Part shown: piece by piece, positions 37,701-49,700 of the stretch
Layout: every line of letters begins with the position of its first letter
How positions within the stretch are numbered: position 1 is the stretch's first letter
From: Undaria pinnatifida
Taxonomy: Eukaryota > Sar > Phaeophyceae > Laminariales > Alariaceae
Length of the DNA: 64,000 nucleotides
Direction of reading: 5' to 3'
NCBI GenBank assembly: GCA_012845835.1
Contig: JABAKD010000022.1
Span: forward strand, 11,178,718-11,242,717
The notes under the pieces: model-generated
Database searches by the model: none
Told to the model about the DNA's origin: nothing
Seen by the model: the letters and a program-made list of their open reading frames with translations, nothing else
Position numbers and translations under genes: made by a program

Positions 37701-40700
37701 AACGCAAATCCCGTGATGGCGGCGGCGGTATGTCTAAAAGATCGAGGCCGACGAACTACTGGTGGCGTACATATCGTTTTCTGGGTATCTAGGACGTACA
37801 CACGTGCCGAAGATTTGTACACTCGGCAGCGACAAAAAATGTCCCTCGTTACTACCAGCTATGTATTGGTGTGGCGGTACGGTACTCACGTAATTTCCAC
37901 ATTTTTGGAGAGGTTAACAAAACTGCGCATAATATACAATGCGAGACGATACGATAAGCATGGACGGGGGGGGGGGGTGACATTTAAGTTGAGTCGATGC
38001 AACAAATATGGCGGAGTGGGGGGGGGGTGACGTTTAACTTGAGACGATACAATAAAAATGGCGGAGAGGGGGGTGGTGACAATATGTGTATTCATAGTAT
38101 TTATTATTCTAATAGAAGTCAGCTTGCGCTGCCGTGGTAGTAACGAGGACCGCCGATAGGGACAGCTCACGCTATCGCTATAGTGGGAACCGAAGGACAC
38201 GCCAGCTAGCGCTGGATTGCGAAGGCAATTGAGTTAAATCGACACACGACGTGTATGAAAATACGTGGAAGTGTGGTGAGCTTATGCTTTATTTTTCCCC
38301 ATCCGACGGGGGATATATAAAAAAAAATCTAATAGAATATGTTAGTCAAGCTCATGTTCGAGAAAAGACGGTAATACTAATTGGTTCATACCAATTCAAG
38401 CCATTCAACGTTTTTCGTCATCGAAGCAGACGATATAATGACAACGTATATACGGGGGGGGGGTGTACTCAGCTTGTGCATGGCCGTAGTCGTATGACCA
38501 TAGACCCTCGCATCCCTACTATGCCGGGACGGAGCACGTCGGGTTTTCACCAACCAGGCAGCCATTACTTGCACCAAGCGCGAAGCGACGTGAAGTGTTC
38601 GGCGAATCGCATGGAGGGTGAACTGCATCCTTCCGAGAACCGGTCGTAAGACGGACTTCGGCACCTTGTGCCTATTTATTTTTCTTGCTTATGGATGACA
38701 TTGCCAATGAGTTATACTTGTTTTCTGGTGTGACAACTCAATAGACAGCAATGGATATTTACTATGTAACTACCTCGTGGGTGCCTTACCATATTCACAC
38801 TACGTGATGCGATCATTCCCCTTGTGCGGAGTTAGGGTTCTCCACCCCGCACAATACGATCTACGCGATAACCATCATGGTGACCGCCAAAAAAAACAAA
38901 AAATAAACGGCACCCTGGTTGTTTAGCTCACGCAGTGAATGGCATGTATTAACTAGCTTCCACGTTTGAGGGAGTCGATATATTGTCGGCATGTTATGTG
39001 CCTACTAATTGAAGGGTCACCTCTGCCGTAGGGCAAAAGGCCGCAAACTTGTTGCGATTATTGTTATACATCGTCTCCCCGAGCACGAAATAGCTTAACC
39101 AGTCAACCCCCAACGACTAGATTAGTCAATCACTGCCCCGCACCTGGCATATTCAGCATAATCCGTTATCGTGTGAAGAGCAACCAATTGACTTATTTGT
39201 TTCCACCTGCAGTGCTGACAGGGTAACATAATAAGAAGGCCTAGTATTGACACAAGTGGCCCCTTGCACAGCAATAATCCAGCAAGGATTAATTCTACGG
39301 TAGCCCCCCCCCCCCAAACCAGCGATTTTCTTTTTTTTCTCTCTTTTTTTTATGGCTCCTCGACACGAGGAAGGATACCAGATGATAAAAACATCTCGGC
39401 ATGTTTTCTTGTTTGCGAAGGACTACCGAACGACGACTTCGGGGTGGCAAGGGGCACCGTGTTTCAGGAGATACGGCCGGGAGCTGGCTTCACAAACCGG
39501 CGATTTCGCTAATGAAAAGTTGGGGGGGGTGCCGTAGGACTCGACAGCAGTAACTACATGGTCTAGCAACACGCACCTGCTTCAGCCACTCGAAGTCCGA
39601 AGAACTGCTGAGCTTTCGCTCCTTGTAAAGCCGGCACAGATCCATGAAAACATCGCGTTGGTGAACCTGAGCAGATGGAAGAGACAAGCGTAATGACGGT
39701 GGTAGAGTTTTAACAGGCAAGAGTTCAAAGTGATGCTACATAACGACGAAAAATGTTGAGTGGTACCGTGTGTCACATCCGTGAGCGCCTGCTCGGATGC
39801 ACCATACCCGAAAGAACCGAAAGTTGGTTGATCGAACATTGTGATATCTAGATGGGAAGCTTGTCTCTGGCACGCCAGTCGCTCGCACTTGATTCGACTC
39901 GAAAAACATACACCTACTTACTTGGTTTTCGTCTTCTTTACCGGAATGGTTGTGAGTGATCGTGGTTGAAGGTCATGCTGCATATCGTCTCCCTCTACCG
40001 AATCAAAGTAATGGATGTCTTAAAGTAGTACCAATATCAACCAATTTCACCTCCCCCCCCTCCCTTGTAATATTGCCGTTTCCGTCTGCTCTAAGAACAA
40101 ATGATATATCGAAATAGCATGGATTGGTTAAATTCCACCCCCCCTACCCTTATGTACATTATCTAACGGCAAAAGCCACATTGTTGTAATGGTTGGTGCA
40201 GCCTCCCTCGAATGTGGAAATAAATCGATCGTTCCATCGCCACACAGAACTACACTGCAGTCTACACGCGGGGTTACCGTGCATAAACACGCCCTGCAAT
40301 GTGGTAAGGGGGAGAAATGTGGCTGAGTCAACCCAACACCAGGGCAGGCGTCTCCATGGGGAACCCAGAAGACGACAAAGTATATGGGTGGGACTCCAGC
40401 CGGGGTAGGAGGCCTCATCCAATCAAATACTTATAGCGAGTTATCCGTGAACGAGAGAAACAATACAGATACATTTTTTTCGAAGATATAAGTTAATGAC
40501 GCTTGTGGATGCTGCTAGTGTCAACAGGGCAATTTTACCGAGGAATATTTCGGCCCATAATTATTCTGAGAAAACTCCACCATCTCCTTCGAATTTGGAA
40601 CGTAACCAATGTCTCACGTCTCGCTGATTGCCGAAAAAATAAGTCATTTACTATTTATTCCCTTCCCCCGGGTTTTTACTTGCCTGAATGGTGACCAGCG

Positions 40701-43700
40701 TCTCGATCTTGGTCCGGTTCATCTTGGTGCCGAGATCCTGAAGACACCACGAGCTCATTTCTTGAAGGACTCCCAGCTGACCGCGATTGGTTTCGTTCAT
40801 GATGCTCTTGCTCGAGCGGCACTTATCCAGAGCTTCTTGGCACTGCGCGATTTATATGAACACAAAAAAACACGTAAAAACGGGGGGGAGGGGTACGCAA
40901 GTACTGCACAATGTTATCTATCACGTTCAAGCTTCTCCCCCTGGATGTGGTTGGCTTTGAAATACAGGGGGCTGCTCGCAAGTAAAAAATTAGGACAAAA
41001 CTCTTGTCAAAACTAAAGAAAGAACAATAAGCCACACGACAAGCAACCGGGCAAACAGCACCGACCAGCACAACGGGTTCACAACTTAGTATATACTACA
41101 CCAATGCGATTGGTCTTGTTCATGATTCTCTTGCTGGAGCGGCGGCAATTTCGTCCAGAGCTTCCAGACACGGCACAGAGCGAGAGCGCAAGTTGAAAAA
41201 CAAACGATGAAAAAATCGATGAGCAGTGTGGGATGCTGAACACCTCTACGCAATAAAAAAATACTACGAACCGGGCGAAAGAGAATTGACAATACCTGCG
41301 ACCATGGTTTGTTCAGAAGCTGGAAAGTAAAAAGCGACATTTAAGTCGAGACTGTTTGAACAAACAAGCGCATGAAAATGGAAAAGCGAGGGTGGTACTA
41401 GGAAGACCACTCTGTCGTTGGCTTCCACAGGCGTGCTCCGTACGCTCGAAGCTCCACAGGATCGATAGGCGGTGATGCTAATCGACACCATGCTCAGAAG
41501 GGAATTTTTTTTTGATTATGTACGAAGAAAAGTTGGTCGCCCGGTGACGACTTCGTTACGACGGCCGAGGGATGGAAGGAAATACGTACATATCCATAGC
41601 AAGGATCGCCCCCCTCTCATTGGCCGTTGCAGAACGCTCCACGCATCGAAAAAAATAACGCGATCTAGATCATATGTTAGTAGATGCTGTATCTGTCGCC
41701 ATGATACGCTTTGAAGGATCTGTACCGTCATCATCCAACGTAGAGGACAAGCGCAACAGTAGGTAAATCCTCCTGCGGATCGTGCGGCTCCCAATCCTTG
41801 TGAAGATCATGGAATGTGCTAGGCCATTGTTCAGGTGGTGGTGGAATGCTTGCCGTACGTCGAACCGCGCGCTTTCGTGCACAGACGGTGCGCACTCCAT
41901 TCCAAACCGCCCGTCGCCTCAGGTAGGGTCCCACGGTCGGGCGCGCGCGGCGACAGTTGCGTTTGACAGCGTTGGTCGACTCCGATTTTATTCTAATCGC
42001 TTCTTAATTTTTCGCGCTGTTTTGAAGGGTCGATAACGACGGAAGCGATATTCTACGGGCTAGGCCGGAAACAAACGTATGCTTACCATCACAGCCGATA
42101 GGTGGTATCATCTCCGTCTCTCTCTGTGCAACCAAGAGCCTATAGGTGGTATAATCTCCATCTCTATCCGTTCAACCAGGAGACTTTTTCTGTCCCCGGG
42201 GACAGACATTTTTTTTTTCCACACACTTCTACTTTCCAGCTTCTGGACAAGCCGTCGTCACAGGTGTCGTCCCTTCTTCCCCCCCGGTTCTTGCCTTCAG
42301 TTTTTATCGCGCATAGGGTTCAGCAATCCCACTGCTCGTCGATTTTTCATCGAATGTTGCTATCTCACGCTCTCGCGCTTTCTGCAGGAAAATTTGTGAA
42401 CAAGAAAAAGTCCTCACGAATTTATACGAGTATGCACTCGGGGGGAGTCAAACTCACGAAACTGACCTATACCAGGCTCGAGGATAACCTGATACGCCAC
42501 CGGGGCGACTGACTTAGACTTATTGCGTCCCCGCCTTTTTGTTCCAAGTTTTCGTGCTGTTGCATGGTCGGTCACGATGAAAGTGGTATACGTTTTTTTC
42601 TCTCTCTCCCTCTCTCTGTATAACCAGGAGGCTTTTTTCAACGCCGGGGACACACTTATTGCGTCTCCGACGTTTTGGCTCGAAGATTACCTGTGCGGTC
42701 CAAGAGAACTGAAGGCCTAGCAGGGCGAATTGGCCACAACTGCAATCGACGAACTGGCGGAGCGGCATGAGAGTGCACTGCACGGCGGCAAGCTCCGCGA
42801 GGCCCTTCAGGGACACCTGTGAAGACAAAAAAAGAATACACAAGACCGTCGTGTCCATAAAAATATTTTCATGATGCTAAGCCGGTAAAAGGTACAGAAA
42901 TGAGTTAAGATTCGTGTGTAGATTTCCTTTTATTTATTTTCCTTGTTTTTCTTCTACTTTCTGTGAATGTGTTTTTGTGAGAGATCGATGTTGAATCTCG
43001 TGCTGCACATTGTCCGATGACAAACGCAACAACAAGTATTCGCCTTCGTGGCATGGGGGCTGTATGCGTCAAGACCTGGACCCATTACAAGGTCATTTAA
43101 AGGCGTTTGAAGCGTTAATATGTACCTGGTACTATGCTACGAGATTTGGACCCACGAGGTAATTTAAGGGCGTTCCAAGGCAATCCAAATTAAAACATCA
43201 GCAAGCGTCTACATTTACAATGTCAGGAAGCGTCTACGTTTATGGGGTAGAGGTTGCATACGCCAAGCGGTGGACGTCATTTATGACCACACGAAGTATC
43301 AGGAGGGCTGCCAACGCAGGACACCGAAACAAGATGTTATCGCATTAACCATTTTGAGGCCCATGTATGACGCGTGCTCGATAGGGGGTAGCATATTTTG
43401 CCAAAAAGTTTGTCTGAAAGGGAGAGCTCCTTAACCCATATGTCGTTAGAATTTAATTCTGGTTTCGCAAAAAACGATTTGTATGTACACCGAGTCCATG
43501 GGATTGATCATCGGTTTCCAATACTTGTTTTTCTCGAAAAAAAAAATTGGTTTAAAAACTCCTCAAGCGAAGAATCTCACAAAAATCATTTATTTAGAGC
43601 ACCTCTACCGTATTTTCTAGCGACCAAAACCAACGACGATTAGAACCGTTTTGAAGCGTCTAAAAAGAGCGTACAAGAGTGCGAGTGGGTACCACCATCG

Positions 43701-46700
43701 TTCACGCGCACGCGTGTCGCGCGGTTCGTTACTTTGAAGTGCGCGTGGACTTATATCTCCTGCCACAGCGCTTCCGGGCTGAATCGTGTAATCGATGTCG
43801 CAATAATTGTCACTTTTTCGGTACGTTTTTCCTTGTGAAGTCATAAAGGGGCCTGACCTACGACCATAGGCTAGTCCGGGGTTGAACAGGACAGGCTCTT
43901 ATCACTCTGGAAAATGGAAGAACATCTGTCTCAGAACAAAATAAAAACAGACCAAAAATGGCATGTTTCATACATACAAAGAACCGAAACAGCGCGTAAG
44001 TATTTTAATATACCAGACAACAATTTAAAAATTGAAGTCAAAAAGTAAATTTGAGGGTAAACTGAAACAGACAAAAAATTATATACTGCGCGCATACACA
44101 CAACAACCGAAGCTATTCGTACACATACTTCAAAGTATGTCCGAAAAAAATGACGAAAAAATAATCAGATAGTTTAGTGCCAAAAAAGGGAGAGGATTTT
44201 GAGGTCGCGGGTTGCTTTTGTCACCTGCATCCCCTTCTCGAGGGCTCCTAGCCAATCCTCGATGTTACCAGTGGCCTTCACGGCCTTGCACAACGGAATG
44301 ATCTCCTCGTCTGGTCCAGATATGTTCACCATGCTAACAATCGAAGATTTTTCTCTGACATTATGTAGATACATCGCAACGGGGAGGTGCGAACAATCAG
44401 GGGAGTTAATCGCAGAATGTGGGAAAGCGGTGATACGTTATATTAAAGACGAGAGATTGTCCAGGTTGGTTTGAGCCGTCTGCAGTCCGTTCAGGTCCCG
44501 CAAAAAAGTAATAATAGGTGGTGATAGCTTCGCGATTGCTTGTTTGAACACCATGCTCTTTGTGGATGCTCGTCCACATTGTCTCAAAAGCCTCGAACTT
44601 GAACAAACACCGCCGCTAGTTAGCAATTCGTCAACTACAGCTGCAAGTTTGCAAGATTTGTCAACGGGAACCATGCTACTGTATGGGTGCAACTCAACGA
44701 TATCACGTGGTTTTTATTGAACAGCCTCGACGGTTTATGGTCTGACTTATTTTGTTGTGTTCTAATATCCGGCAAGCTGCTAGCATTTCACTTGGTTTGC
44801 CTTGATTAATTGCGATTGTTTGGTTTACTCTCTCTCAAAGTCTGTGACCGCATAATTTGTATCTCTCTAGGGTGAAGAATCGGCACGGACACTCGGTGTA
44901 GTGATGTCGTTGGGTATACAGAAAGAACGGTTTAATGTGAAGATAGCACACACAGCCTCGACGTAGAAATATTATGGCAATTTTTTTCCACCCCAATCGG
45001 AGTGCGGATGACGGCGCGACGGCAGCGCCAAGAAGACATTCGCTGGGAGGCTAAGGCCAACTCCATACCTGGTACCTTGTTCTTGACTGTTTTCTCATCA
45101 AGTGCGGTCTCCTTTCGACGCAAAGACAAAGTCAGAAACATTTTACAGGTTACAGTACAGTACGGCCTTCTTTTGACGAAAACACGAAATCAGTGAAATG
45201 TATAGGCTACTACAGTACATGCATGGTATCGTTTCGACGTAAAAACTGCACCAAAAAAATATGTAGATTACAGTACCGTAAGTAAGTACGCGGGCGAAAA
45301 TACATACGAAGTAATAAATTATAATCTAGCTCTAGACATGAACGATGTTATTTTTCCCTTGGTTGTTGTCTTGGAATATTCTTATGAATGATCGAAGTTG
45401 AATTGAAGCTTGTTGTACTGCACATTGTCGGAGATAGCAAAAAAATGAACCATTTGCTCATGTTTTTTCGCCTATCCCATCTATTGTCTTCGAACTTTTT
45501 TCTTTCCTCTTTTCTCCCTCCCTAGACGTGTCTCAGATCCAGGGTCACTGAAGCAGGCTCTTCTCCCCCTTTCCCACTAAGGTACGCGTGCGTTCATTTC
45601 TCGCGACAAGACTTCTTCAGCTCGTTCTTCCCTCGTCGACTCGAATTGCGCCTACCCACAATAATAAATATGTATAAGTGACCAGTAAGTCTTACAAGGA
45701 ATAGCTCTACGGTAGCCCCCACCCCCCCCTCCAACTTTTCTTTAACGAAATTGCCGGTTTTGAAACCAGCTCCCGGCCGTATCTCCTGAAATACGGTGCC
45801 CGTTGCCAACCCCGACGTCATCGTTTGATAGACCTTTGCAAACGAGAAAATAAACGAGAATATTTTTTTCACAGCGTCCTTCCTCGTGTCGAGCAGCCAC
45901 GAAACGTTCGTTAAAGGAAATCGCTGTTATTTTCAGGGGATTATCGTAGAATCAGTTAAAGAAGCCTGAAACCGAAAGCATCAAGTGTGCGTGCGCAGCC
46001 TCACTTTTTGCCGTGAACGACTTGGCTGATGCTGTCGAAAACCTTTTCATAGTACGGCTGCATCTGCACCAGGTCGGATCCCTGGCTGAGCACCAGAAGC
46101 AGCACCGGGTTGGAGACGAAGTAGAATCGCGGGAATCTTGATCGTTTTTGCTCCAGGTAGCCTTCCAAGCTCTTCTGACATTTTTCTAGCTCCACGAACA
46201 GCACCGGAAGCGTTGTGCAGAGTGCCTCGCTGGCGCAGCACGTGGTGACCTTCTTCGTTTCTTCCGCTGCATGTTTGTCAAGAGACGAAAAAAAGTAACA
46301 AAAAAGCAAAAGATAATTACTGTTGCAGAATTCTTGAGTTTTCTGGGAATACTTAGGAATGATCGACGCCGAAGGTCATGTTGCACACTATTGGATATCA
46401 AACACAGTAATAACAATAACAAAACAAACATATATCCACAACTCGGACAGATCACCATCTATACATAGATAATCTACAGCAGTAAACCCTGTATCTGGCG
46501 CTAAGCGATATTGTGCAGGATATTTAAGTGCTGGAGCACAGATCTAAGCCAGAACAAACGTTTTGCTATAGCAGATCATGCAGATCGTACGGATCAGACC
46601 CGATAACATGATGAGCTAGATTATATAGATCTTCTGCGAAATATCTAGATAATCAAGTGGAGATAGAACATCGGTGATCTGTCAGACGCGTTGAAACATT

Positions 46701-49700
46701 CGGTCCACCCGCACCACAGCGTCCCACGATGGCGGTAGCACATTTTTGCTTGCGACGCATGCTACGGGTAGAGGTGCACGATTATTTTTTGAGGTTCCTC
46801 TCTTAAGGGGTGTTGGAAAACTTGATAAGGTCCTACGGGACGAACTATCGCCTCGCCGCCGAGGTTTACCAACAGAAAAAGGTTGCAGAAAAAGACGGAA
46901 TATTCGACGATTTTGGGTTAAGGAGCTCCGTCATTCAGAAAAAACAAATAGCAAAAAAGTGGTATATGAAATACCTCTGTCGTAGCAAGCGTTTTCTCAC
47001 GGACGGGGCTTCGCAATCTAACATCGTGAAATTTTTTGTTTTTGTTTCTTTTAATGATGTTTGTTGTTGTACCTATACCTAGGCCATAAGATGATTCATC
47101 TGGGTAGCACTTTTCGTTTTTCCCCGAATCAGGTTTTTTGTTTGGAGAGGTATAGACGTACTCAAGCAAAAGGAGCCTAAAACATAATCGTCATATGCAC
47201 CTCCACGGCAGCATGAGTCACCATAGCATGCCTCCCCCCTTCACGCTGCTACTTGTGGGACCTTTAGAGCAGCGTACCACACCCGTACATTACATCCTTT
47301 AAATAATAAATCGGCCAGTCCGGTAAACAAACTGGACTTTTTTTTTTTAACTGGTGCACATCTCCAAAAAATGTACTCGATGGAAAGACCCGGAAGGGAA
47401 AAGAGAGATGTGCGCGCGACCGTCGTCGATATGTTGTGGGCCCTTTAGGGCAGCGTACACTCGTTCTGTGTGTAGGGTCATCACCCCTTTGCAATCAAGC
47501 GTCGGTACGTACGCAATACTTTTCTTTCGGCGATTGACGCACCTTTTACCATGTTCTTCGCCCAGTCTTTGTCGATCTTGGCGAACTTTTTAGCCTCGAG
47601 CGGCATCTGCTTTGCGATATCCCCGCCCATGAAGACGGATTCAAGACTCGTCCACAACAGCTGCACCTTCACCCACAGCTCAAGATTGTCCGTCGCGTTG
47701 CTCAACTCATTCAGTTTATTCTGATCGAACACGAGGAAGAAGATGGTTTGAGCGATCTCACAAAAGAAAGATTTGACACGAAGATGTGGTCACTAAGGGG
47801 AAAAATTCCAGGGCTTTTCAAGAAGATAAAAAAATATCGCGGGTCGAGTCCGTTAGGGGATCAGGAGGTGCTCGAAATCTCACGGGTCGATGAGGATTTG
47901 TTCAAAACTCACGGGTCGCGTCGGGTCGCCAAGCCGATCCGAAACCGACGCGCACCGTAACAAGTGGCCCGTGAATAACCTTGGAAATTTCCCGTCGAGC
48001 GATGGCTTAACTCAGGTTAACAAATGAAAAAAGCTACAGTTGGAGTACGGTCTTTGGTGATATCCCGTCTCCGCTGAAAACGTGGGAATATGTATGGATG
48101 TCTTGAATTTACGGTTGACAATTTCGTCCATTCTTGCCTTCGCTAAATTAAGGTTGATTTGTTTCGCCTTCGTTTTCAATCCTTTTTCAACTCCAGACAA
48201 GTTTTGTGGTGACAAAATTACTTAGATTTAGCGTGGGAAAAAGACACATGATACGGTAGAGGCGCATTTTTGTTATTCTTTTTTTTCTTAGGGTTCTTTG
48301 CCTCTTGAGGAGTTTCACACAAAAAAAAGGCCCCCCGTTTTTTATCAACCCCATGATCTAGACTATTAATAGGTATAAAACATTCACGAGTTTTAGGTTA
48401 AGGACCCCCGTCATTCCCAAACAGAATTGTCCGAAAATGGGGTCAGATGGGTTAAACGCGCGCGACAGGGGGTGGGGTTCGTTCCTTGATAATACCTGAA
48501 AAAATAATGTCCTGAAAAAAAAAACTGTGGACCATCCACAGCCATGAACCCCCACCTGAACCGCATCTCTAAAGGGCGTGACGTGCCGCATGGACAGAAG
48601 CGTTTGCAGCTGAAGCTGGGCATCCTCCAGCTCCTCGATGGTTCCACCATACGCCTGCCCACCGTGAGACGCAACAAGTCAAGACAAGAAGTCAATGCGG
48701 GGAAACGTGGATGAAGTATTTCTCCCCTGAAGCCGTATCTACCTCGAAGGTATATATATGTGGCAACCCCCGACGTATACATTATGCAGCAAAACAAACC
48801 CGAAGGCAGGCGAAAACCCATATAGGGATATGTTTTGGGAAAATATTTTACGCATTTGTAGTGACCTTCAATTTTTTCTGTTCTGTTTTTTCGTGCTCTG
48901 GCCCTTTGACACTAACGCTGCACAGTGTTAGATGGCAAGCATAACAATACTAATAGCATCTGCTTTGTTGTAATGTTGTTCGTGATGGTGTTGGTTGGTG
49001 TTGGACCATGGTCCCTGCATGGGGGGTACCCCTTCTTTCACTACCGGGTTTGGGCCACTCGCACGAGTGACTCTGTACCTTACTGTCAAAAAGGCCTCAA
49101 GTTACTTTTTTTCGGCGCAGCGCAGCTTATCATTCCATTTCGGATTCGAATCGGAAAATGAACACAACACGAAAAAAGCTTAATGTCGCAAACAAAACAG
49201 GGGCGCCACTGACGCGAGTGACCCCGAGCAACCGCAAAACATGGCCGAAAAAGTGACACCCCTACCGTCGTCCTGCTCGTTGGTCCTGTTGGTGGCTGAT
49301 TTCACCAGGATGACAAGCGAATGCTACGCCCCGCGCCCTCGCCCCAATAGTAGTTGTAACGCTTGCAAGTAGAACATAATACATACAGTAGTATCACGAT
49401 GCCTACAAAGCTGGCTATCGACCAACCTAGTTTTGGCCGACCCCGCAACTAAGGTACTTTTTTTTAACATATTTGATAGTACTTATTGACACGCACCTTT
49501 AGAACGGGCACTCCTCTGCTTTTCCACGATGTGAACTCGAACGAGGCGCGATCCCACTGGTCCGTGATATCGTTAAGCTTTTCGGCGATGGTGAGTTGCT
49601 TGTCCGCACCTTCACATATCTGAAGGGGTATTTCGTTTTCGTTTCAAGTGTACGCAGAGCGATGTGCTTAACTTGAGGTGCACTTTGAATCAATTTTTGT

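Larger units (their letters stand above)
36217..39576 (-). other. Intron between exons 14 and 15
   Basis: Filled by a family A copy, tandem family E SINEs, family A scraps, G-rich tandem sequence at 37960-38080, repeat F and a family B element. Between 37380 and 37950, and between 38800 and 39280, I find nothing recognisable. Confidence 0.75.

Noticed and set aside
44406-44692. Minus-strand frame containing [16 protein letters not shown] as a possible dynein exon
   Set aside because: It vaguely resembles a tail segment, but exons 10 and 11 join across one Lys codon with matching protein, leaving no room for it.
44932-45141. Minus-strand frame near 45.0 kb as an extra linker exon
   Set aside because: No dynein similarity, and it lies in the same intron that is closed by the exon 10-11 phase match.
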